DNA from: Paenibacillus cremeus
GTDB lineage: Bacteria; Bacillota; Bacilli; Paenibacillales; NBRC-103111
DNA: 64,000 bases
Assembly: GCF_007786445.1 (NCBI RefSeq)
Contig: NZ_VNJI01000027.1
Span: forward strand, 28,767 to 92,766
Direction of reading: 5' to 3'
Shown piece after piece: positions 8,494-15,948 of this stretch (the first letter of the stretch is position 1; the number at the start of each line of letters is the position of its first letter). The translations under genes were made by a program, and so were the position numbers. The notes beneath the pieces are model-generated. The model had not been told where the DNA came from. It did no database searches and worked only from the letters and a program-made list of their open reading frames with translations.

Positions 8494-9528
8494 TTACAGA
8501 AACACCTGCTGCCCCGTACGGGACGATTCATAGATCGCTAGAATGAGTTCAACCGCTTTTTTGGCGTCTTCGCCAGTAATGAGAGGATCACGATTTTCTC
8601 GAATCGATTGAATCAAATCGTCGATCAGCACAAAGTGCCCGTCCGCCGAAATTTTCGTCGGATCGCTGCTGGAGTTAACCCGGCCTTCCACCTCCGGCAT
8701 CGGCTCGTCGCTGTTAGCGAATTTCCACTGCTTAATTCCGCTGTCCGCGAACACGATCGTCCCGTTTTCCCCGTGGATTTCGAACCGGGTTTCCTGCGCC
8801 GGGTATACCGACGTGGTTCCTTGAATGACGCCGAAAGCGCCATTTTTATACTTGAGCACCGCCACAGCTGTGTCTTCCACCTCAATCTCACGAACCAGAG
8901 GAGCCGAATATGCAAAAACGGATTCCACATCGCCCATCAGCCATTGAATGACATCGATGCCGTGCACGCCTTGGTTCATCAGCGCCCCGCCGCCGTCCAT
9001 CGACCACGTGCCTCTCCAGCCCGCCGTCCGGTAGTATTCAGGAGAACGATAATATTTGAGATACGCATCGCCGAGCACGAGCTTGCCCAGCTTACCTTCC
9101 TGGATCGCTTTTTTCGCTACTACAGTGGATGGCATCACGCGACGTTGATACACGCAGCCCAGCTTCACCTGACGGTCGCGGGCCGTTTGGATCATCCGGT
9201 TCATGACATCCTTCTGAATGTCGAGCGGCTTCTCGCAAAAAATATGCTTGCCCGCCTCTGCCGCCGCAATCGTGATCTCCCCGTGCATCCCGCTCGGTAC
9301 ACATACCGAAACCGCGTCGATATCGTCGCGCTTCAGCATTTCCTGGTAGTCGGCATAAATGCTGGCCGCTCCGACACCATGCTCATCCGCAAGCTTCCTC
9401 GCCTTGTCCGTCTCTACATCGGCAATAGCTACCAGCTCTGCATCCGGATGCTGGCTGATTGCCCGAGCATGAAACGGAGAAATCACTCCTGCGCCTACGA
9501 TTGCAAATCTCATTTTTCTCGATTCCAT
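8494..9528 (-). CDS. Gfo/Idh/MocA family oxidoreductase
   Basis: 344-residue NAD(P)-dependent dehydrogenase. It has a clear Rossmann motif (FAIVGAGVISPFHARAI), the dinucleotide-domain ending CEKPLDIQ with the conserved Lys, and a C-terminal substrate domain with GGALMNQGVHGIDVIQWLMG, where the His/Asp pair typical of the family's active site is seen. The ATG at 9528 has GGAGGG 7 nt upstream; an earlier TTG at 9543 overlaps that site. It lies 23 bp after the next oxidoreductase gene and upstream of nagBA, suggesting action on an amino sugar or its oxidised derivative. Confidence 0.92.
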   Translation of the reverse strand: MESRKMRFAIVGAGVISPFHARAISQHPDAELVAIADVETDKARKLADEHGVGAASIYADYQEMLKRDDIDAVSVCVPSGMHGEITIAAAEAGKHIFCEKPLDIQKDVMNRMIQTARDRQVKLGCVYQRRVMPSTVVAKKAIQEGKLGKLVLGDAYLKYYRSPEYYRTAGWRGTWSMDGGGALMNQGVHGIDVIQWLMGDVESVFAYSAPLVREIEVEDTAVAVLKYKNGAFGVIQGTTSVYPAQETRFEIHGENGTIVFADSGIKQWKFANSDEPMPEVEGRVNSSSDPTKISADGHFVLIDDLIQSIRENRDPLITGEDAKKAVELILAIYESSRTGQQVFL

Positions 9529-9551
9529 CTGAATTCCCTCCAAATATAGGT

Positions 9552-10550
9552 TTATTCGTGAATGAGCTGAACCTCTTGATCCGCTTCAATCGTTGCTTTG
9601 GTGGCGAGCCAAATATCTCTGTGCGTGATGACTCCGGTGCCGCCTTCGATCCGGTTCAGGAAATCGGCGGTAATGCTCGATGGTGGCTGAAGCAGCTCGG
9701 CTCTGCGCAGCTCCTCTTCATGCGTAACCACAAGCAGCAAATCATCCTTCGAGACGAACGGGTCTCCCTCCAAGCGCAGCTCGGCCGACCCCTGGGTGCC
9801 GGTGACGAACAAGCGGCAATCGCCCCACGTCCAGCTCCTCTCCGGGTTATGCCAATCCGCATACAGCTGTGCGGTAACCTGCCCGTCCATCACGACCTGC
9901 AGCCCTGCGCGATCGTAAAAGGTCGGATGCTCCGGCAAAATCGACTTGGCCATATAGCCGCTCGCAGAGACGGGCTCCTGCCCGGTCAGCCATCGCAGCA
10001 GGTCGAAATCATGAATGAACAAATCAATGACGATGCCGCCGTTCTGCTCCTTGGAAAAATGCCATGAAGGCCGCATCGTAGGCGTCAACCGGTGCGGCTT
10101 ACGCATGGTAATGTTGAGGACGCGCCCTAATTGTCCTTGCTCGATGATCTGCTTCAAAGTGTAGAGCGACGAGCGAAAGCGCTCCGTCAGCAGCATGCCG
10201 ACTTGAATGGCCCCCCGGTTCAGCACAGCCTCCAAGCGCTGCAGGTCCTCGCGATTCGTCACCGCAGGCTTGTCGATCATGACGTGCCTGCCGTGCTTTT
10301 CACACAGCTCGATGATGCTGATTTTCTCATTATTGATGGCAGCGCAGCCGACGAGGTCTACGTCCGAAGCGAGCAGCCGGTTCACGTCATCTACCACCGG
10401 AATCTGATAGGTATTGGAAAAATGAGCGGCCAAAGCCACATTGTCCGGCTCGTAAATCCCGGCGCAGGTATGTCCCAGCTCCAGCATTTCTTGGATAAAA
10501 ATGCCCACATGCGCATGCTGGCAGCCGATGATCGAAAAGGTGTATGCCAC
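9552..10550 (-). CDS. Gfo/Idh/MocA family oxidoreductase
   Basis: 332-residue oxidoreductase and first gene of the amino-sugar operon. The nucleotide-binding start is FSIIGCQHAHVGIF, in which the GxGxxG loop is GCQHAH, similar to the variant in the 5486-6379 gene. IDKPAVTNRED replaces EKP, and FIHDFDLLRWLTGQEP marks the substrate domain. A GTG at 10550 has GGGGAGGG 6 nt upstream and starts the conserved sequence; a TTG at 10580 precedes the ribosome site and is less likely. Substrate unknown. Confidence 0.9.
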   Translation of the reverse strand: MAYTFSIIGCQHAHVGIFIQEMLELGHTCAGIYEPDNVALAAHFSNTYQIPVVDDVNRLLASDVDLVGCAAINNEKISIIELCEKHGRHVMIDKPAVTNREDLQRLEAVLNRGAIQVGMLLTERFRSSLYTLKQIIEQGQLGRVLNITMRKPHRLTPTMRPSWHFSKEQNGGIVIDLFIHDFDLLRWLTGQEPVSASGYMAKSILPEHPTFYDRAGLQVVMDGQVTAQLYADWHNPERSWTWGDCRLFVTGTQGSAELRLEGDPFVSKDDLLLVVTHEEELRRAELLQPPSSITADFLNRIEGGTGVITHRDIWLATKATIEADQEVQLIHE

Positions 10551-10585
10551 CTGCTTCCCTCCCCTTCTTTTTCCATTCAATTAAC

Positions 10586-10615
10586 TATATACTATACTGT
10601 TCCTATTTAAGACAA
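10586..10615 (-). promoter_or_regulatory. Sigma-A-like promoter of the amino-sugar operon
   Basis: Minus strand: TTGTCT (10610-10615), an 18-bp spacer, then TATATA (10586-10591), 36 bp before the first oxidoreductase start. It lies just after the stop codon of the AraC regulator gene, which is a natural candidate activator. Confidence 0.5.
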
Positions 10616-10631
10616 GTCTTTATATCGTCTT

Positions 10632-11498
10632 TTAATTGCCGCGAAAATGGCTCGGCGTCCGCTTGAAATATCTCGTAAACGCGCGCGAAAACGTATATAA
10701 ATCCGGATAGCCCACCGACAGCGCAATTTCCGTGATCGTTAGCTTTGTTTGCTTCAGCAGCTCAGCGCTTTTGTCCATACGCAGCTTCTGGATATATTGC
10801 AGGGGGGAGATACCCACCGACTTCGTGAACACCATCGAAAAATGCGACCGATGCACCCCCGCGCGTTCGGCGGCGTCGGCGATTTTTACATTTTCCATGA
10901 AGTGCAGGTTCAGGTACTCGATGCTCGTCTGCAGCCAGTCCTTCTCGCTGTTCACCTTGAGCTGCCGATTGGGCTTCCCGCTCGCTTGAAGCTGCTCAAA
11001 CAGCTGGTACAAAAGGCTTTGCCATCGCAGCTCCCGCTCCTCCGTCTCCCGCTCGAACAGCTCCTGAATGCGCTGCAGCGTTCGTTTGGCGCTAACGGTG
11101 AGTTTTTGCCGGGCATAGGGCTTTGTGGCGTCGAGATCGAGCTGCTCCAGCAGCTGCGGGACTTGGGGCCCATCGAGCGCCAGCCATGCCATTCGAAGCG
11201 GCGTCGCTTCGCAGGAATAGATGTAGGTCCTTTGCGGGAATAGGCAGAACAGATCGCCTTTCTCCAGCACCTTTTCCTGATCCTCGCAGGTGAGGCGGAC
11301 TTTTCCTTCCAATATAAAATGCAGCCCGTAGCATTCAATCTGCCTCGGACCGACCCGGTAATGCGGCTTCGCTTCGTTTCGTCCAGCCCGGACCAGCCAC
11401 ACGCCTCCGAGCTTTTGCCAAGGGGTTGGAATGTTATACCATTGGTCGGCAAATTCGTGGTGCGATTCCTTCATCGTATGTCCGCTCCCTTCCTTCAT
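10632..11498 (-). CDS. AraC family transcriptional regulator
   Basis: 288-residue one-component regulator with an N-terminal cupin-like ligand domain (about residues 30-110; CYGLHFILEGKVRLTC) and a C-terminal AraC double helix-turn-helix (about 185-288; HRSHFSMVFTKSVGISPLQY and VGYPDLYTFSRAFTRYF). Starts at 11498 and 11474 are both possible; each has a purine-rich site. The gene is divergent from the sulfatase gene and lies directly upstream of the nagBA operon on the same strand, so it may control both. Confidence 0.92.
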   Translation of the reverse strand: MKEGSGHTMKESHHEFADQWYNIPTPWQKLGGVWLVRAGRNEAKPHYRVGPRQIECYGLHFILEGKVRLTCEDQEKVLEKGDLFCLFPQRTYIYSCEATPLRMAWLALDGPQVPQLLEQLDLDATKPYARQKLTVSAKRTLQRIQELFERETEERELRWQSLLYQLFEQLQASGKPNRQLKVNSEKDWLQTSIEYLNLHFMENVKIADAAERAGVHRSHFSMVFTKSVGISPLQYIQKLRMDKSAELLKQTKLTITEIALSVGYPDLYTFSRAFTRYFKRTPSHFRGN

Positions 11499-11607
11499 GC
11501 GTTCCTTTTACCATGATACAACAAAATGACAAACAACAGGATGTCATTCCTTGGCCTTAGCAAATCTCTTATATTAAAAAAAGAATAATTGAAGGAGGGC
11601 TTACCCG

Positions 11608-13125
11608 ATGTCGCAGCGCAAACCGAATATTTTATTGATCACGAGCGATCAACAGCACTGGAATACGATTGGCGCATTCAATCCGGAGCTCCATACGCCG
11701 AATTTGGACCGGCTCACCAAAGAGGGCACCACGTTCACCCGGGCCTACTGCCCGAATCCGACCTGCACTCCGACTCGTGCTTCCATCATTACCGGCACGT
11801 ATCCGAGCCAGCATGGCGCTTGGACGCTGGGCACGAAGCTGCTGGAGGACCGTCATACGGTCGGCGAGGACTTCCTTCAGGCGGGCTATCGGACGGCGCT
11901 CGTCGGTAAGGCGCACTTTCAGCCGCTGAAGGGGACGGAGGAGTTTCCGTCGCTGGAGGCGTATCCGCTGCTGCAGGATTTGGAGTATTGGAAGCAATTC
12001 GAAGGCCCGTTCTACGGCTTCGAGCACGTGGAGCTGGCGCGCAACCATACGAATGAAGCACACGTCGGGCAGCATTACGCCCTCTGGATGGAGGAAAAAG
12101 GCTGCACCAACTGGCGCGACTATTTCCTGCCGCCGACCGGGACCATGGACAAATCCATCCTGCACCACTGGGCCATCCCCGAGGAATTCCACTACGATAC
12201 TTGGATCGCGGAACGGACCAATGCGCTCTTGGAGACGTACAAGGAGCAGGACGAACCGTTCTTCCTGTGGTCGAGCTTCTTCGATCCGCACCCGGACTAT
12301 TTGGCGCCGGAGCCATGGGATACGATGTATGATCCGGAAAAGCTGACAATCCCGTCCGCTGCCCCAGGCGAACACGAGCAAAATCCGCCGCATTTTCGTT
12401 TGACCCAGGAGCTGGAACCGGATTTCTCCCATCTGAAGGAATCGGGCTTCGGGATTCATGGCTACCATTCGCACGTCCGTCATTCACCGGAGGAGCGCAA
12501 AAAGCTGGTCGCCACCTACTACGGTATGATCAGCTTGATGGACAAATACATCGGCCGCATTCTCGATAAGCTCGATGAGCTGGGGCTGGCGGACAACACG
12601 ATCGTCGTATTCTCGACCGACCATGGGCATTTCTATGGACAGCATGGCCTGCAGTACAAAGGCGGCTTTCACTATGAGGATCTCATTCGGGTGCCGTTCA
12701 TCGTCCGCTACCCTGGCAAGGTACCAGCCGGCGAGCAGTCCCCCGCCATTCAGTCGCTGGTCGACCTCGCGCCGACGTTCCTCTCGTTCATCGGAGTGAA
12801 GATCCCGCACGCGATGACCGGCGTCGATCAGAGCCGCGTCTGGCTTGGGGAGCAGTCCCAAGCGCGCGATCATGCGCTCTGCGAGTTCCGCCACACGCCG
12901 ACGACGATCCATCAGAAGACGTACGTCGGTGAGCGGTACAAAATTACCGTATACTACAATCAGGAGTACGGCGAGATTTTCGACCTGCAGGAAGACCCGA
13001 GCGAGCTCCGCAATCTGTGGGACGACCCAGCCTCCCTGCCGCTGAAAAGCGAGCTGCTGCTTAAATACGCGTGGGCGGAGCTTGGCAAAGAGGCCATGCC
13101 GATGCCTCGCGTTTGGCACGCTTAG
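11608..13125 (+). CDS. Type I sulfatase (arylsulfatase A family)
   Basis: 505-residue sulfatase. Features: the metal-binding N-terminus NILLITSDQQH, and the signature CTPTR with Cys53 as the residue converted to formylglycine, followed by the conserved ASIITGTYPSQHG. The second metal site is VVFSTDHGHFYGQHG near residues 330-345. There is no signal peptide, so it acts in the cytoplasm on imported sulfated saccharides or small sulfate esters. A maturase (FGE or anSME) would have to come from elsewhere. The ATG at 11608 follows GAAGGAGGG. Its position between AraC, amino-sugar and oxidoreductase genes suggests a sulfated glycan catabolic locus. Confidence 0.94.
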   Translation: MSQRKPNILLITSDQQHWNTIGAFNPELHTPNLDRLTKEGTTFTRAYCPNPTCTPTRASIITGTYPSQHGAWTLGTKLLEDRHTVGEDFLQAGYRTALVGKAHFQPLKGTEEFPSLEAYPLLQDLEYWKQFEGPFYGFEHVELARNHTNEAHVGQHYALWMEEKGCTNWRDYFLPPTGTMDKSILHHWAIPEEFHYDTWIAERTNALLETYKEQDEPFFLWSSFFDPHPDYLAPEPWDTMYDPEKLTIPSAAPGEHEQNPPHFRLTQELEPDFSHLKESGFGIHGYHSHVRHSPEERKKLVATYYGMISLMDKYIGRILDKLDELGLADNTIVVFSTDHGHFYGQHGLQYKGGFHYEDLIRVPFIVRYPGKVPAGEQSPAIQSLVDLAPTFLSFIGVKIPHAMTGVDQSRVWLGEQSQARDHALCEFRHTPTTIHQKTYVGERYKITVYYNQEYGEIFDLQEDPSELRNLWDDPASLPLKSELLLKYAWAELGKEAMPMPRVWHA

Positions 13126-13173
13126 GCTTCAATCATTGCTTGCCGAGCAGTTAAATGACTGGAAAAAACGTGG

Positions 13174-13218
13174 AAAGCCGGATAGCTGCTCCTAGAGCAA
13201 TGATCCGGCTTTTTTTTG
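13174..13218 (+). terminator. Terminator after the sulfatase, with a palindromic repeat in its loop
   Basis: AAAGCCGGAT (13174-13183) pairs with ATCCGGCTTT (13203-13212), followed by more T residues. Between the arms, TGCTC-CTA-GAGCA extends the hairpin. The inner part is one copy of the TAGCTGCTC repeat also found at 5257-5400. Confidence 0.85.
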
Positions 13219-13268
13219 CTATCTGCCGATGCGATCCACGTTTAGCTGCTCCGAAAGCAGGTAAATTT
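13183..13268 (+). repeat. Two further copies of the TAGCTGCTC palindromic repeat
   Basis: Copies begin at 13183 (TAGCTGCTCCTAGAGCAATG) and 13243 (TAGCTGCTCCGAAAGCAGGT), exactly 60 bp apart, matching the spacing of two of the copies at 5313 and 5373. The second halves have diverged from AGCAACTA. The first copy forms the loop of the sulfatase terminator. Confidence 0.7.
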
Positions 13269-13304
13269 GCGCCACCCCACCTTTTCCGCGCACTACGCCT
13301 AACT

Positions 13305-13335
13305 CAAAAAGACCGGAGGCAGCTGCCCCCGGCCT
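13305..13335 (-). terminator. Terminator of the Gfo/Idh oxidoreductase gene
   Basis: Minus strand: GGCCGGGGGCAGCTGCCTCC-type hairpin followed by TTTTT, 19 bp after the stop codon at 13354. Confidence 0.8.
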
Positions 13336-13353
13336 TATTAACTTTAATTCCCC

Positions 13354-14658
13354 TTATACCGTTGCCGGTACGCTGTCCTTTACTTGAAGCACCTCGTCGA
13401 GCGTGATCGGACGGTTTTCCTTCACGGAACGCCATACCGCTTCACCGGTTCCGATCGAGTACGCGCCGTCGCGGCTGCCGGACAAAATATCGTAAGTGCG
13501 GTTCGGATCCGCACCGAGGAACAGATCCTCGAGCAATACCGGGTCGCCGCCGCCATGGCCGCCTTCGCGGTGAACGACGTGAATCGTTTCCTTGGAGCCG
13601 AACAATGGGAAGTAGTCGATCGTTTGCACCGGTGTAGGGAATGGAACACGGTTCGGAATGTGGTACTCGACCGTCTCGATCCGTCCTTTTGTACCGTTGA
13701 TCGCCAAGCGATAGCCTTCGTAAGGAACGGAGAAATTCACCGAGTAGCTGAGCAGCGCGCCGCCGTCATAGCGAACCGTTGCCGTGTACGTGTCCTCAAT
13801 GTTGATCTCCGAATCGAAAATACAGGCATCCGGACGGTAAGTCGAATAAGCGGCTTTCTCGGTTTGAACGGTGCCCAGATGGTCGTCCTTTACGCTCATC
13901 GTCTTGCTGCGGGTATTCCAGCGAGCGTCGTAAGCACAGTCGCGACGCACCTCACAGGTGCTGCAATGGCGTCCATCCACCTTCTCCGGATTGAGCTCAC
14001 CCTCAGGGCCGTAGTAATTCAAGGCGCCAAATGCGAACACGTCCACCGGCGTTTGATCGATCCACCAGTTCACCAGGTCAAAGTGATGCGAGCTTTTATG
14101 AATGGACAAGCCGCCGGAATTTTCGCGTATACGATTCCAACGTTTGAAATAGCTTGCACCATGGTAAGTATCAATGTACCAGTTCAAATCGACGGAGGTC
14201 ACGCGGCCAATTTTCCCTTCGAGAACCATTTCTTTAATTTTGGTATGAATTGGGGAATAGCGGTAGTTAAACGTTACAATCACTTTCCCTTTGCTCTTCG
14301 CTTCAGCGTCCATAATTTTGCGGGCATCTGAGCCGGTCGTCGCCATCGGCTTTTCCGTCATGACGTCCAGATCGTGCTCCAGTGCCTTGATAATGTAAGG
14401 GGCATGCGTATCGTCGCGGCCTGTAACGATGATGACATCCGGCTTCGTTTCGCTGACCATTTGGGCGAAGTCGTCTGGACCGTACTCTTTTACATCCGCC
14501 AATTCAGGATATTTGCTCTTGCACACTTCCTGGCGTCTTGGGTCGATATCCAGAAGGCCCACCAGCTCAGCGTGAGCCGAAAACGTTTTCAGCATGGGGC
14601 CGATAAACATCCCGATTGCCCGGTTGCTAACTCCACATACTGCATATCTTTTTTTCAT
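13354..14658 (-). CDS. Gfo/Idh/MocA family oxidoreductase (long form)
   Basis: 434-residue oxidoreductase, longer than the other three here. The N-terminus RYAVCGVSNRAIGMFIGP is a Rossmann variant (GVSNRA). TEKPMATTGSDARKI carries the catalytic-region Lys, and SIHKSSHHFDLVNWW is the substrate-domain motif. A central insert contains HCSTCEVRRDC, a cluster of three Cys that could bind a metal. Similar long proteins are often encoded beside sulfatases and glycosidases. The ATG at 14658 begins the conserved region (MKKRYAVCG); an upstream frame extension has no ribosome site. Confidence 0.9.
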   Translation of the reverse strand: MKKRYAVCGVSNRAIGMFIGPMLKTFSAHAELVGLLDIDPRRQEVCKSKYPELADVKEYGPDDFAQMVSETKPDVIIVTGRDDTHAPYIIKALEHDLDVMTEKPMATTGSDARKIMDAEAKSKGKVIVTFNYRYSPIHTKIKEMVLEGKIGRVTSVDLNWYIDTYHGASYFKRWNRIRENSGGLSIHKSSHHFDLVNWWIDQTPVDVFAFGALNYYGPEGELNPEKVDGRHCSTCEVRRDCAYDARWNTRSKTMSVKDDHLGTVQTEKAAYSTYRPDACIFDSEINIEDTYTATVRYDGGALLSYSVNFSVPYEGYRLAINGTKGRIETVEYHIPNRVPFPTPVQTIDYFPLFGSKETIHVVHREGGHGGGDPVLLEDLFLGADPNRTYDILSGSRDGAYSIGTGEAVWRSVKENRPITLDEVLQVKDSVPATV

Positions 14659-14815
14659 CGTTGTTATACCCCTATTCTGCTTCTCGAAGCAATTTGTAGT
14701 CCAACCTCCTTCTATTGTAGAGCACAAGATGCGATAAATCTGTACACATCCATGCCGCATTTCAGATGAAATTGCGTTTTTTTGTCACCGTATGTAATTT
14801 AGTAGTACAACTTCA

Positions 14816-14853
14816 TGCAAAAAGCCCCAACCTTTCATGATGAAAGAGGGGCT
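14816..14853 (-). terminator. Terminator of the ligase-like gene
   Basis: Minus strand: AGCCCC-TCTTTCATCATGAAAGGT-TGGGGCTTTTT, a stem with an inner TTTCAT/ATGAAA extension and a T tract, 20 bp after the stop at 14874. Confidence 0.85.
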
Positions 14854-14873
14854 CGTACATTTGCTATTAATTC

Positions 14874-15497
14874 CTATCCGTTTGCCGCGACGTCTACATC
14901 ATATTGCCCATACTGCTCGTTTAACACCTGCAGCCATTCCTTGGAGTGACGCGGAGTGTAGACGCTGGTCTTGCGTTTGGCGATCATGCCCTTCATGGAC
15001 CGCTCTTGAACTTCCTTCCACAGCTCGTCGCCGCAGCCATCCAGCTGAGGGACGATGCGGATCACCGATTCCTCGGACTCGAGCACCGACTCCAAGATGG
15101 ATCGCCGCTTCAGCAGCGGGAGGTTCCGGAGATCCCGGCCATTATAAAATAAAATATCCCACACCATATACGTCACGGGACGATGTCTAGAGCTGGTTGC
15201 GATGCTTTTTTTATTATGAAGCTGCAGCCGTCGTTTTATCCACGCCGCATCCATTTCCCCCGACTCGGGATGGAAATAGCAGACTTCCCCGTCCAGCACC
15301 ACGTCCCCCTTAATTCCAAGCGTATGTAATTCCGGATATTGCCGCGTGCATTCGACCTTCTGTCTTGTCCACAGACGGGTCTCCACGCCTTGCTTTTTTA
15401 AAATCAGTCGATGTCCTTCGAACATCGGCTCAAATACATATGAGTCATCCGAAAACGGCTGCTCCGCCATTTCCGGCAGCATTAGTGCATTCAACAT
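14874..15497 (-). CDS. ATP-dependent DNA ligase-like protein lacking the catalytic lysine
   Basis: 207-residue protein with the fold markers of the adenylation domain of ATP-dependent DNA ligases. Motif I, normally E-P-K-x-D-G-x-R, reads FEPMFEGHRL here: the nucleotidyl-accepting Lys is Met25 (ATG codon) and the Asp is Glu27. Later motifs are retained: III (LDGEVCYF), IIIa (YMVWDILFYNG), IV (MKGMIAKR) and V (SKEWLQV). There is no OB-fold domain, so it is shorter than LigD-type ligases. With Lys25 absent it should not form the enzyme-AMP intermediate. It might be a nucleic-acid-binding relic or have another role. It lies next to a spore protein gene, divergently, as some spore-associated repair genes do. 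Confidence 0.75.
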   Translation of the reverse strand: MLNALMLPEMAEQPFSDDSYVFEPMFEGHRLILKKQGVETRLWTRQKVECTRQYPELHTLGIKGDVVLDGEVCYFHPESGEMDAAWIKRRLQLHNKKSIATSSRHRPVTYMVWDILFYNGRDLRNLPLLKRRSILESVLESEESVIRIVPQLDGCGDELWKEVQERSMKGMIAKRKTSVYTPRHSKEWLQVLNEQYGQYDVDVAANG

Positions 15498-15537
15498 AAC
15501 CCCTCACCCCAGATCATTGTACCATGGGAAGTATGCG

Positions 15538-15568
15538 TGAATAATCAGGAAATTGGTGGGGAATGATA
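15538..15568 (+). promoter_or_regulatory. Possible forespore (sigma-G type) promoter
   Basis: TGAATA at 15538-15543 matches the sigma-G -35 element. With an 18-bp spacer, AATGATA at 15562-15568 partly matches the CATACTA -10 element. It lies 50 bp before the spore protein start, as expected for an ssp gene. Confidence 0.45.
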
Positions 15569-15617
15569 CACATAAATTGGCAGCCACTTGAGTGCCAAAC
15601 CCAAGGAGGTTCATTCC

Positions 15618-15875
15618 ATGATCCAAGGTCAAGGTCAAGCACAGAGTCAATCCCGCAGCAGCAATCAGCTGTTAGTACAGCAAGCATCCCAGGCGCTGCA
15701 GCAGCTTAAGTACGAGGTGGCGCAAGAGTTAGGGATTCAAATTCCGCAGGACGGCTACTACGGCTACATGGCGACACGTGATACCGGAGCCATTGGGGGC
15801 AACATGGTACGCCGCCTCGTTCAAATCGCGGAGCAGCAGCTCTCCGGCAGCATGAATATGAATAATCGCTACTAA
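15618..15875 (+). CDS. Alpha/beta-type small acid-soluble spore protein
   Basis: 85-residue SASP that coats and protects DNA in the dormant spore. The N-terminus is Gln/Ser-rich. LKYEVAQELGIQ (residues 30-41) contains the germination-protease site region, and the C-terminal half has GYYGYMATRDTGAIGGNMVRR, corresponding to the family's conserved DNA-binding segment. The ATG at 15618 has AAGGAGG 8 nt upstream; an earlier in-frame ATG at 15588 precedes that site and is rejected. A strong terminator follows. This is direct evidence of an endospore former. Confidence 0.95.
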   Translation: MIQGQGQAQSQSRSSNQLLVQQASQALQQLKYEVAQELGIQIPQDGYYGYMATRDTGAIGGNMVRRLVQIAEQQLSGSMNMNNRY

Positions 15876-15885
15876 ACTTATGCGA

Positions 15886-15943
15886 TGAAAAAAGGAACCC
15901 TTGCCGCGACGTACACACACAGCGAGGGTTCCTTCGTTTTTTC
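15886..15943. terminator. Bidirectional terminator between the SASP and ABC exporter genes
   Basis: GGAACCCT pairs with AGGGTTCC across a 23-nt loop. TTCGTTTTTT follows on the plus strand and an A-rich run precedes it, so it can serve both converging genes. Confidence 0.88.
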
Positions 15944-15948
15944 GGCAA

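Noticed and set aside
11632..12483. 283-codon open frame antisense to the sulfatase
   Set aside because: The sense strand carries the sulfatase signature and a good ribosome site; the antisense product resembles nothing.
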